64,000 nt of DNA from Streptomyces roseifaciens (GTDB taxonomy: Bacteria > Actinomycetota > Actinomycetes > Streptomycetales > Streptomycetaceae), in assembly GCF_001445655.1 (NCBI RefSeq), contig NZ_LNBE01000003.1:124001-188000 (forward strand), read 5' to 3'. This document shows, one piece after another, positions 7,983 through 15,629 of the stretch. The stretch's first letter is position 1. Every line of letters starts with the position of its first letter. Both the position numbers and the translations under genes were made by a program. The notes beneath the pieces were generated by a model, which made no database searches, was not told the DNA's origin, and worked only from the letters and a program-made list of their open reading frames with translations.

Positions 7983-8101
7983 CGAACGCCACGCCCCTCA
8001 TGCCCGTTGCTGAGCACCGGCCGGAACCGACGACCCTCACATCCTCCGCCCCGGCCTTGGGCACACCGTTCACCATCGCGCACCGTAGCCGCACCCCCTG
8101 A
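7979..8101 (+). CDS. Small overlapping ORF, 40 aa
   Basis: A 40-residue frame whose ATG overlaps the stop of the HxlR-like gene (ATGA), the coupling arrangement used repeatedly in this region. The sequence is Pro/Thr-rich with no recognised motif. It may be a real small coupled product or chance. Confidence 0.3.
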   Translation: MTNATPLMPVAEHRPEPTTLTSSAPALGTPFTIAHRSRTP

Positions 8102-8165
8102 CGGCCGCGCCTCGCTGCTCTCCTTCCGTCTCCAGTCCCGCTGGGCGCGGGCTTCACCCCACGGT

Positions 8166-8180
8166 CCCCGCTGCGCGGGG
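8166..8180 (+). promoter_or_regulatory. Leader hairpin of the surface-protein gene
   Basis: CCCCGC-TGC-GCGGGG can form a compact hairpin about 37 bp upstream of the surface-protein start. It could attenuate transcription or stabilise the message; no experimental analogue is known to me. Confidence 0.3.
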
Positions 8181-8216
8181 CCGGTACCTACCGCATCGCA
8201 GGAGCACCACCACCCC

Positions 8217-9977
8217 ATGCGTACCCGCACCACCTCTCGCACCGTCCGGCTGCTGTCGACCGCCATTGCCGCCGGCGTGGCAGGCACGCTCGCCTGGATG
8301 CCGACCGCCCAGGCCGCCGACGCCAAGCCGCTTGATTTCGGGCCCGGTTACACGATCCCGGACTCCGACGGCAACGCCGCCACCTCCCACATCGGCGCCT
8401 ACGGTCCGCCTGGCATCAAGGTCTGGGGCGACAGCGAGACCTACTGCGCCGACCCCGAGCGCAAGGGCCCCCAGGCCGCCGGAGGCTACACTGGTCCGAA
8501 GACCGTCACCCACTGGACGTCCTCCGAGACCGGCCAGGCTGTTCCCGACTCCCACGTCGCCTACGCCTCCTACGTGATCGGCAAGTACGGCCAGACACAG
8601 TCCAACGAGCAGGCTGCTGCCGTCGACGCCGCGACGTACGAGTTCCTGGCCGGCGGGAAGTACGCCATCAACAGCTCCCGCGGCAAGCAGCGCCTGGGCT
8701 ACCCGAATGTGTCGCCGACGGCCCGCACGCTGGCCGAGGGCTACATCGCCGAAGCGAAGAAGTACGCCGGCCCGTACACCCTGCACATCAAGCCGAGCGT
8801 CGAGACCACCACGGCGGGCAAGAAGGTCTCGGTGGCCGTCGAGGTCACCGCCTCCCTGTCCGGCGCCAAGGTCCCAGGCGTCAAGATCGACTTGTCCGAG
8901 ACCGGCTCCGGCACCGCCCGCGGCAGCGTCACCACCGGAAAGGACGGAACCGCCATCTGGCAGTTCACCACCGGCACGGCCGGTGAAGCCGCGGTGAAGG
9001 CGACGGCGAGCGGGCTGCCGGGCTCACAGCTGAAGGTCCTCGAACCGCGTGACGCCTCGGCCCAGCGCATGTTGCTGGCCGGCGACACCATCACCGCCGA
9101 GGGCACCACGAAGGTCAAGGTCACCCCCGCCACTGGCGGCGTCGAGATCCACAAGACCGACCCGGGCAAGGACACGATGGCCGACGTCGGCTTCCAGCTC
9201 ATCGACCCGGTCACCGGAAAGACCGTCGCCGAAGGCAGGACGAACGCGGACGGCATCCTTGCCTTCGAGAACCTCGCACCGGGCACGTACCGCCTGCACG
9301 AGACCGACAGCGGCGACAAGATCCACGCTCTGGTGCCCGACCAGGACATCGTCATCACCGAGGGCCAGTCCGCCAAGGCCCATCCGATCACCGTCGTCGA
9401 CCCGTTCAAGGACGCCGACCTCCTGGTGAAGAAGATCGACAAGTCGACTGGCAAGGCACTCGCGGGCGCGGTCATCGAGATCGACTCCGACGTCGTCGAC
9501 GCCGCGGGCAAGCACCAGCCGGGCAAGAAGATAGCCGAGCTGACCACTGGCGCGGACGGCACCGCGAAGCTCAAGCTCGGCGTCGACCTCAAGACGGGCA
9601 CCCGCTACTGGGCCAAGGAGACCAAGGCCCCCGAGCACTACCAGCTGAACGAGATCCCGTCGTCGTTCACGGCGAAGCCGGGGGAGCAGGTCGCCGTCAC
9701 TGTGGAGAACACCCCGTCGACCACGCCGCCGACGGCCCCGCCCACCACGCCTCCCTCGATGCCGCCGACCACCCCGCCGCACCGGCCGGACAAGCCCAAG
9801 ACCCCCGACACCCCGGATTCCGCCGGCGGAGCACTCGCCCACACCGGTGCCGACACCACGGCGTGGGCGCTGGGCGGAGCCACAGCCTTGCTGCTGGCCG
9901 GTGGCGGCGCCCTGTGGGCAACCCGCCGCCGGCAGAAGACCGCCGCCGAGGACGAGACCACTGACCCGCAGGAGTAA
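8217..9977 (+). CDS. Thioester/SpaA surface protein with LAHTG sortase anchor
   Basis: A 586-residue exported cell-wall protein, probably an adhesin. ATG 8217 gives a classical Sec signal peptide of about 34 residues ending in TAQAADA. A Cys-containing block (ETYCADP, near residue 76) and a later TQSNEQAAAV block (near residue 128) resemble the Cys and Gln that form the internal thioester of thioester-domain adhesins. These are followed by an invasin-like Ig segment (about 180-275) and two SpaA-type domains. Each SpaA domain has candidate isopeptide residues: Lys in VEIHKTD with Glu in YRLHETD, and Lys in LLVKKID with Glu in YWAKETK. A Pro/Thr-rich wall-spanning stretch leads to LAHTG near residue 541, a transmembrane helix and a basic tail. 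LAxTG is the motif known for Streptomyces class E sortases. No sortase gene is in the window. Confidence 0.85.
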   Translation: MRTRTTSRTVRLLSTAIAAGVAGTLAWMPTAQAADAKPLDFGPGYTIPDSDGNAATSHIGAYGPPGIKVWGDSETYCADPERKGPQAAGGYTGPKTVTHWTSSETGQAVPDSHVAYASYVIGKYGQTQSNEQAAAVDAATYEFLAGGKYAINSSRGKQRLGYPNVSPTARTLAEGYIAEAKKYAGPYTLHIKPSVETTTAGKKVSVAVEVTASLSGAKVPGVKIDLSETGSGTARGSVTTGKDGTAIWQFTTGTAGEAAVKATASGLPGSQLKVLEPRDASAQRMLLAGDTITAEGTTKVKVTPATGGVEIHKTDPGKDTMADVGFQLIDPVTGKTVAEGRTNADGILAFENLAPGTYRLHETDSGDKIHALVPDQDIVITEGQSAKAHPITVVDPFKDADLLVKKIDKSTGKALAGAVIEIDSDVVDAAGKHQPGKKIAELTTGADGTAKLKLGVDLKTGTRYWAKETKAPEHYQLNEIPSSFTAKPGEQVAVTVENTPSTTPPTAPPTTPPSMPPTTPPHRPDKPKTPDTPDSAGGALAHTGADTTAWALGGATALLLAGGGALWATRRRQKTAAEDETTDPQE

Positions 9978-9991
9978 CCCCCGCCCGGTTT

Positions 9992-10024
9992 CTGGCCGGG
10001 AAGCCTGAACCCCCTCCCGGCCAG
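9992..10024 (+). terminator. Hairpin after surface-protein gene
   Basis: Perfect 10-bp arms CTGGCCGGGA (9992-10001) and TCCCGGCCAG (10015-10024) with a 13-base loop, 15 bp after the stop codon. There is no T tract, as is common for streptomycete terminators. Confidence 0.5.
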
Positions 10025-10112
10025 GAGCCCACTCCTGTGGCCTCCCGTCCTGTCGCGCGTCTCGCGGCGCTCGCCGGCCGGCGAGCGCCGCCCCGGTTTC
10101 CAGGAGCCACCG

Positions 10113-10964
10113 CTGTCCCCCTCTGTCCGCGAGGACCCGTTCCAGGAGTACCTCGTCTCCCCACGCCACCTCGCCGGCTCCACCGCCATCGGCGACCCCG
10201 GACTCCAGGCCCTGCGCGACCTCGGCTGGGCCCTGCACCACGACGACCTCGGCAACACGTACGTCTCCGCACCAGACCACCGGATCCGCCTGGGCTACCT
10301 GCCCGAAGGAGACGACGACGGCCTGTGGCGCATCAGCGCCTACGACGACGCCTTCGGCTCCGTACGCTGGGCCGCGACCTTCAACGACCGCACTCCCACC
10401 GAATTCGTCACCGCCTTCACCACCGCCCTCGCCCAGGCATACACCCAAGGCCCTGACACGTACCTCCACGGCGCGACCAACGAACCCGCCGAGGCGTTCA
10501 CCCCGCTGACCGCGGCTGGCTGGCAGCACGACCGACGCGCCTGGACGGACGAGCTCACCGCCCCCGACAGCCATGCACGCCTCACCTACGAGCACCTCGC
10601 CCCCGACCACCAGAGCGAGATCACCGGACACCACTCCCGCTGGTGGCTCCGAGGCGGCACCGGCCGCCGCTACCCGGACTGGTACGCCACCTTCACCACC
10701 CACACCCCCACCCAGCTCATCACCGCCACCACCACAGCCATCGCCGACCCCACCCCCGTCACCCGCTACACCCGCGAACTGTCCCGCCTCACCCGCAACC
10801 ACGCCCAGCTCACCCCCATACCACCCCCGATCCCCACACCCCTGGACGTACGCCGCGCACACGCCGCCCGCGCCCGCACCGCGACCACGCAACGCCCTGG
10901 AACCGCCGCACCCAGACCCGTACCGCTGTCAGCAACACCAGCGTCCGGACGCCGAGTCCGCTGA
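10113..10964 (+). CDS. DUF317 protein, two domains, CTG start
   Basis: A 283-residue protein with two DUF317 repeats, a Streptomyces-specific domain of unknown function found mainly on mobile DNA. The first repeat (about residues 8-110) opens with YLVSPRHLAGS and contains LGWALHHDD and VRWAATF; the second (about 125-215) contains AAGWQHDRRAWTDE and WYATF. The remaining 70 residues are Pro/Thr/Arg-rich. No ATG or GTG lies near the conserved start; the best candidate is CTG 10113 with AGGAG six bases upstream, so the gene is easily missed. It is followed by a strong hairpin and by two further DUF317 genes. Confidence 0.72.
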   Translation: MSPSVREDPFQEYLVSPRHLAGSTAIGDPGLQALRDLGWALHHDDLGNTYVSAPDHRIRLGYLPEGDDDGLWRISAYDDAFGSVRWAATFNDRTPTEFVTAFTTALAQAYTQGPDTYLHGATNEPAEAFTPLTAAGWQHDRRAWTDELTAPDSHARLTYEHLAPDHQSEITGHHSRWWLRGGTGRRYPDWYATFTTHTPTQLITATTTAIADPTPVTRYTRELSRLTRNHAQLTPIPPPIPTPLDVRRAHAARARTATTQRPGTAAPRPVPLSATPASGRRVR

Positions 10965-10984
10965 CCACGCACCCATCCCGCACG

Positions 10985-11010
10985 AGGCCCTCACCCCACG
11001 GTGAGGGCCT
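10985..11010 (+). terminator. Intrinsic-type terminator after DUF317 gene
   Basis: Perfect 11-bp arms AGGCCCTCACC and GGTGAGGGCCT with a CCAC loop, followed by TT, 20 bp after the stop codon. Confidence 0.72.
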
Positions 11011-11210
11011 TTGTCATGTCGCCCTCGCGAACATGCCGGGACCAGTCCCCCGGGCGACGAACACCGCGTGATGATCGGTGAGATGGCAATGCAGACAGTC
11101 GATTCGCCCACGGCAGACGCGAAACGGCCGTATCGGACTGGAGAGACGTCGCAGACCCATGTCAAAGTCACCCAGTCCGAAAAACCGCAGGCCAGAGAAG
11201 GGAAGCCCTC

Positions 11211-11600
11211 ATGGCCATCGAGACGACGACACCGGGATTCCGTACCACCCTCGCCGCCCTGCGCCTGCGCGAGTGGCAGATCGGCCCCGGACAGGCCACC
11301 CGTGTCCTGAACCAATTCGACGCCGACGACTACCACTTCGTGGTCGACGACAGAGCCGACGTGCACGTTTCGTCGAAGGACGGCCGCCTCTACCTCGGAT
11401 ACTTCCCCGAAGGCCGACCTGGGACGGACGGCGAGGGCTGGAAGATCGCCGTCACCGGCACCGCTGAGGTACCCGGCTGGGCAGCGAGCTTTGAACCGGA
11501 GACCCCAGCCGAACTCATCGCCGCCTTCGTCGCAGCGGTGATCTCCACTTCCCGACCCGCCGCCCCATACACAACGACCGCAGCGACGATGGCCCTCTGA
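11211..11600 (+). CDS. DUF317 protein, single domain
   Basis: A 129-residue protein made of one DUF317 unit: LREWQIGPGQATRVLNQFD, VVDDRADVHVS, YLGYFPEGR and GWAASFEPETPAELIAAF. It aligns with the first repeat of the 10113 protein and with both halves of the 11955 protein. ATG 11211 follows AGAAGGGAAG. No function can be assigned. The 246 bp separating it from the preceding DUF317 gene hold the terminator and nothing else that I can recognise. Confidence 0.72.
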   Translation: MAIETTTPGFRTTLAALRLREWQIGPGQATRVLNQFDADDYHFVVDDRADVHVSSKDGRLYLGYFPEGRPGTDGEGWKIAVTGTAEVPGWAASFEPETPAELIAAFVAAVISTSRPAAPYTTTAATMAL

Positions 11601-11644
11601 CCCATTCCATCGCAGTACCGGTACACATACCAAGGAGAACGATC

Positions 11645-11923
11645 TTGCCCCAGGACATCACCGTGCGAGAGCTCGTCCAGCGCCTGCAGACCTACAACGA
11701 TGACGCCGTCGTCCGCCTCGCCGTCAACCCGGACTTCCCCTTCGCGCACTACCTCGGCACGCTCACCGAGGGGCTCGACGACGACGGCCGTCGTGCCGTG
11801 TTCATCGGCGATGGCGGACAGCAGAGCTACCTGCCCCGCCCCGTCGCCGTAGCCCTGCGATGGACCGCCGACACCACCGCGCCGCAAACTCGACGCCGCC
11901 AGGTACGCGCCACGGCACGCTGA
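11645..11923 (+). CDS. Small hypothetical protein between DUF317 genes
   Basis: A 92-residue protein with a TTG start preceded by AAGGAGAAC. It has a compact globular core (ITVRELVQRLQTYNDDAVV, LAVNPDFPFAHYLG, RRAVFIGDGGQQSYLPRPV) and a basic tail. I recognise it only as a type that accompanies DUF317 genes in Streptomyces mobile elements. No catalytic motif is visible. Confidence 0.58.
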   Translation: MPQDITVRELVQRLQTYNDDAVVRLAVNPDFPFAHYLGTLTEGLDDDGRRAVFIGDGGQQSYLPRPVAVALRWTADTTAPQTRRRQVRATAR

Positions 11924-11954
11924 CCCGGCCGACCACCAACCGCCTCACAGATCA

Positions 11955-12719
11955 GTGGAGTTCTTCCTGTCCTCGACCAACCCAGGCCAGGCCCACGGCA
12001 ACCAGCGCACCAGCGTCCCGGCCGCCGACGCCGGCCCATTCCTCGTCTCCCCGCGCTACCTAGCCGACAACGACGGCCTCCTCGGCGACCGCGTCACCAA
12101 CGCCCTCGTCGACCTCGGATGGAGCTGCTGGACCACCCGCACCCAGACCCGCCACCTCCTCGATGCCAACCAACTCCGCGGCGCCGAATGGCTCCCCGGC
12201 CACCCGAACGTGCTTTTCGACGGGGACCCCGTGGTGTGGGAGTTCTTCGCCCGCACCGAAGTCGCTGCACCGCCCCTGTGGAACGCCTACTTCACCGCCC
12301 GCGTCCCCCACGAGCTCGTCACCGCCTTCGCCGCCGCCCTGGCCGCCGCCCAGGACGCCACCAGCGGGATAGAACCTGGCCGGCCCCCGCTCGAGCCTCT
12401 CGCCGACGCCCGCTGGTCCACCGATCCGACCGACGCCGGAAACACCTACTACGCCCCGAAACTCCAGGCATGGGTGACCTACGGAGCGGTCTCCGAGGCC
12501 ATTGAGGACGGCAACCCCATCCCCGGTCTGCCCGGATACCTCGCCTGGGCCCAAACCGACGACCACCTCCCTCACCAGTGGTGCGCGGCCTTCAGCCCTT
12601 CCACGCCGCAAGAACTGGTTGGCGCGTTCACCCAAGCACTCGCTGACCCAGCCCCCGTTCGCCGTTCCATCCTTCTTGAGGAGAACGTGGGACACCTCAC
12701 CATCAGCTTGCCGCCCTGA
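11955..12719 (+). CDS. DUF317 protein, two domains
   Basis: A 254-residue protein with two DUF317 units: residues 28-130 (FLVSPRYLADND, LVDLGWSCWTTR, PPLWNAYFTARVPHELVTAF) and 140-235 (DARWSTDPTDAGNTYY, WCAAFSPSTPQELVGAF). It closes the plus-strand run of this mobile region and is convergent with the pPIWI_RE operon. Downstream, at 12893-12935, a short out-of-context frame reads PPLWNAVLAAK, probably a relic of another DUF317 copy. Confidence 0.74.
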   Translation: MEFFLSSTNPGQAHGNQRTSVPAADAGPFLVSPRYLADNDGLLGDRVTNALVDLGWSCWTTRTQTRHLLDANQLRGAEWLPGHPNVLFDGDPVVWEFFARTEVAAPPLWNAYFTARVPHELVTAFAAALAAAQDATSGIEPGRPPLEPLADARWSTDPTDAGNTYYAPKLQAWVTYGAVSEAIEDGNPIPGLPGYLAWAQTDDHLPHQWCAAFSPSTPQELVGAFTQALADPAPVRRSILLEENVGHLTISLPP

Positions 12720-12779
12720 CCCACGAGGGCGCCGGCTCCGCACCATGCCGTTGCGGATTCTTGTTCTGACCCAGTCTCG

Positions 12780-12813
12780 GTAGTGGCACACCCCAACCGG
12801 GGTACGCCACTAC
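12780..12813. terminator. Large hairpin between convergent genes
   Basis: GTAGTGGC (12780-12787) pairs with GCCACTAC (12806-12813), and the inner ACCCC (12790-12794) pairs with GGGGT (12799-12803). It lies in the 240-bp gap between the convergent DUF317 and pPIWI genes and could terminate from either side. The rest of the gap holds only the short DUF317 relic. Confidence 0.55.
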
Positions 12814-12959
12814 CAGTAGGCGCCATCGGGGAACGGCAACCGCTGGCCCGCTGGCCCATCGAGGTGCACTGCTGCGCCATGTGTCCGGCGATTGGACAGC
12901 TTGCCATTGCCCTCGACGGCACCGCCCCTTTGGAACGCTGTCCTCGCCGCGAAGAGCGA

Positions 12960-15629
12960 TCAGGGGGCATCCTCACCGGGCTCGGTTTCGGCTTCAAAAC
13001 TGGGCCCGCGGTACTCGGGATGGTTTCGATCAACTGCCCCGGCGACATGGAGAGGGACGGGAAGGCGGGTACGGGCGTCCCAGGCCAGAGACTGATGGCA
13101 TAGCGCCGCGGCTAGTGCGGCCAGATCCTGCGCCTTGTGCCCGCCGGTCTGGGGCACGGTGATCTGCGTCGCGGTGAAACTGTGCCAATCCTTTCGAAGC
13201 AGCGCCTCTTTCAGTTCCTCGGGGATGGTGAAGCGCGTGTAGGTGCTGCCGTTGATGCTGGTCTGACCGAAACCGTCGTAGCTGCGCGATTTCTGGGCAA
13301 AGTACCAGCTGGTCAAGCCGGTGACCGTAGTACGTGCGTGCAGCCAGTCATCAGGTGCTTGTGGCCGTGCTTGGTCCCGTCGCCCCCGTGCGTCGGCGCG
13401 GTCGACAGGGGTGGGTACTTCGCCGTATGACGTGTTGATGCTGACCACGGCGATTGAGCGGCCGTTGCCGCCGAGTCCGTCGCCAGGGAGTGCGCCTTCG
13501 CTGAATTGAGCATGCTGCAGTCCTGGCCAAATGGTTCGACATGCTTCCGTGTCGACGAAGATGATGAGTGGCGTCTGACCGGGCAGAATCCGCAGTGCGG
13601 CCTTGATGTGTTCACGGACCAATGCGGCGCCTTCCTTATGGCGGGCGTGCTGGTCCACTCCGATCGGGCCGGCGCCGAAGGATGCCTCTCCTTGCGGGAG
13701 AGGTAGCCAGGTGTGGTCGCGACGGCTGTACATTTCCAGTCGCCAGGGCTGCTGTGGATCCGGATGGGTGTGCAGGGCCGTGAGGACCTCCACCATCTGT
13801 GTCTTGTCCGCGGAGCCGAACCTCGAGCTGACCCGCTGCTGTCGCAGGTGCAGGCCGACGAGGATCGTGGGGTGATCAAGTGCGACACCATCGGCGAGAC
13901 GTCCGTCGACCGCTCCAAGGCGGAGCATCAGGTCGCGCAGTCCGTTGATGGCTGGATAGTCCAGACGCGGGCGACTCTTTTTCGACTTCTTGGCATCCTC
14001 GCACTTGCCTGACGTCGAGGAGCTGTCAGCGTCCGTGACCAAGGTCTGAAATTCAGATCCGACCTCCGAGTCCTGGATCTGATGTTCTTCGTCTTCCGGG
14101 TTGCGCGGCTTCGGCCGGGGACGCTGGGCAATGAACTGGGAGACCATGCCTCGTTGATGGAAATGCCTGCGGAGATCGCGCTTCGGGTCGTAGACGTCGG
14201 CTTGTTGTCCCTTGCGGGAGGTGCGCTTCTTGGGGTTCCAAATCGTCTCAACCCACACACCGGTGAGCGCGGTGCTCACGAGCGGCGCGAGAAAAGTGAG
14301 CTCTCGGTCCCAGTCAACCGGTGTTGGGGAGACCAGAGCGGGCATGCGTCGGAATTGGACACAGAGCCTGTCCGTGAGTGGGTGATCACGATTGTCCTCC
14401 CAGGTCGCGGCCCCCTCTGGTTCTTCGAGGTACGGCGTCAGAGCGGTGATCAGGCGCTCACGGGTGTATTCCGCGTCGTACAGGGCGAGGACCCTCACTC
14501 GGTCATGCCCCGTACCACTCAGCGCATGGTCAAGATCCTCCCGTGCGATCGGTCCCTTGGCACGGCGGATTACCTCGACGTCGGTACGTTCATATGCAAC
14601 CTGTTCGATTTTCAGGGTTGCGGCGGCCTCTTTGATATGGTTCGCGAGGTAGAGATTGAAACGGGTGCCTGTGCCTTTACCGAGCGGATGCTCAGTGGGG
14701 CCCGGGACCAAGGCTCGCACTGACCCGCTGGTGTCGGCCAGCATCTCGTTGGTGCCGAGTTCGATCGCTTCGAGATTGCAGGCCGCGACGACCTGGGCCG
14801 CGAAGTTTCGGGCGTACGGTTCCCAGCCCTCGCTGGTACGGCGGTGGCCGACGGGCAGGCGTAGCACGGTGTTGTTCTTGCCGCGTTCGATGAACGCGGT
14901 GCGTGTGCTGGCCCAGTGGGTAGCCAGTCTGCTGAAGGTCGGCAGGACGTGGATACCGATCCGGGGCTCGCCGGGCAGCGTGATGACACGGAAGTCGAGT
15001 TTGTGCATGGCGTAGCCGGTCCTCGCCGGCCGCTCGGTCTTTCCTTTCAGGACGTGGTCCCAGGCGAGCAGGCTGCCCCTGGTGTCCATCACCCATTCGA
15101 GGCGCTGCCCTGCGTCGGCCGGACCGGCAGGTAGATGGAGCGGGACGCGAGCGAGGGCGGCAGCGAAGTTCCACGCGGCGACTCGAAAGAACCACTGGGG
15201 CGCTCGGGGCCGCCCGGTGGACGCATCGCGAATGAAGGATCCGAGTTCGCGCTCGGCTCTTTCCCCCTGTGCCAGAAGCGGGGCGAGGGTGTTGTCATCC
15301 GCGCCGCCCCGGATGAGTTTTTCCCAGCTACGCACGGCCCGGGTGAGCAGGCGCGGCGTGATGGGCGTGGTGGTGGCCAGGACGGCGGGGACATGGAGGT
15401 CGTCTTCGGGCGGGACGATGGTATCCGGCATGATCACGATGGGCTGGTTGGTCACGGCGGACAGCGCTGTCGCAAGTCCTGCGTAGGCAGGGCGCACCGG
15501 CTTGGATGTGTCGTTGTCGCGGTAGCTGGGCAATTGGCCCCATGCCTCGGCGAATTCTTCGCTCAGCTGGTAGAGCACGACCCGCCCGAGGCGCTTGGGG
15601 GTGAGGAGGTAGGCCAGGGAGGTCAGCAT
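12960..15629 (-). CDS. pPIWI_RE family Argonaute-like protein
   Basis: An 889-residue prokaryotic PIWI protein of the pPIWI_RE type, the group defined by conserved Arg and Glu residues and predicted to act against invading nucleic acid, possibly RNA-DNA hybrids. The N-terminal 500 residues correspond to the X and MID-like modules. A charged, low-complexity linker (about 510-560) leads into the RNase-H-like PIWI module (LDYPAINGLRDLMLRLG, ILVGLHLRQQ, PLIIFVDTEACRTIW, WYFAQKSRSYDGFG). The module ends with the family signature LPVPLHVAGAVD and NHPEYRG. The ATG overlaps the end of the helicase gene by 7 bp. Gene order REase, helicase, PIWI matches the described three-gene pPIWI_RE systems. The system is predicted from comparative genomics; the mechanism here is inferred. 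Confidence 0.88.
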   Translation of the reverse strand: MLTSLAYLLTPKRLGRVVLYQLSEEFAEAWGQLPSYRDNDTSKPVRPAYAGLATALSAVTNQPIVIMPDTIVPPEDDLHVPAVLATTTPITPRLLTRAVRSWEKLIRGGADDNTLAPLLAQGERAERELGSFIRDASTGRPRAPQWFFRVAAWNFAAALARVPLHLPAGPADAGQRLEWVMDTRGSLLAWDHVLKGKTERPARTGYAMHKLDFRVITLPGEPRIGIHVLPTFSRLATHWASTRTAFIERGKNNTVLRLPVGHRRTSEGWEPYARNFAAQVVAACNLEAIELGTNEMLADTSGSVRALVPGPTEHPLGKGTGTRFNLYLANHIKEAAATLKIEQVAYERTDVEVIRRAKGPIAREDLDHALSGTGHDRVRVLALYDAEYTRERLITALTPYLEEPEGAATWEDNRDHPLTDRLCVQFRRMPALVSPTPVDWDRELTFLAPLVSTALTGVWVETIWNPKKRTSRKGQQADVYDPKRDLRRHFHQRGMVSQFIAQRPRPKPRNPEDEEHQIQDSEVGSEFQTLVTDADSSSTSGKCEDAKKSKKSRPRLDYPAINGLRDLMLRLGAVDGRLADGVALDHPTILVGLHLRQQRVSSRFGSADKTQMVEVLTALHTHPDPQQPWRLEMYSRRDHTWLPLPQGEASFGAGPIGVDQHARHKEGAALVREHIKAALRILPGQTPLIIFVDTEACRTIWPGLQHAQFSEGALPGDGLGGNGRSIAVVSINTSYGEVPTPVDRADARGRRDQARPQAPDDWLHARTTVTGLTSWYFAQKSRSYDGFGQTSINGSTYTRFTIPEELKEALLRKDWHSFTATQITVPQTGGHKAQDLAALAAALCHQSLAWDARTRLPVPLHVAGAVDRNHPEYRGPSFEAETEPGEDAP

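Noticed and set aside
9024..10892. 622-codon minus-strand frame
   Set aside because: Antisense to the surface-protein and DUF317 genes, Gly/Val-rich composition typical of GC-rich shadows.
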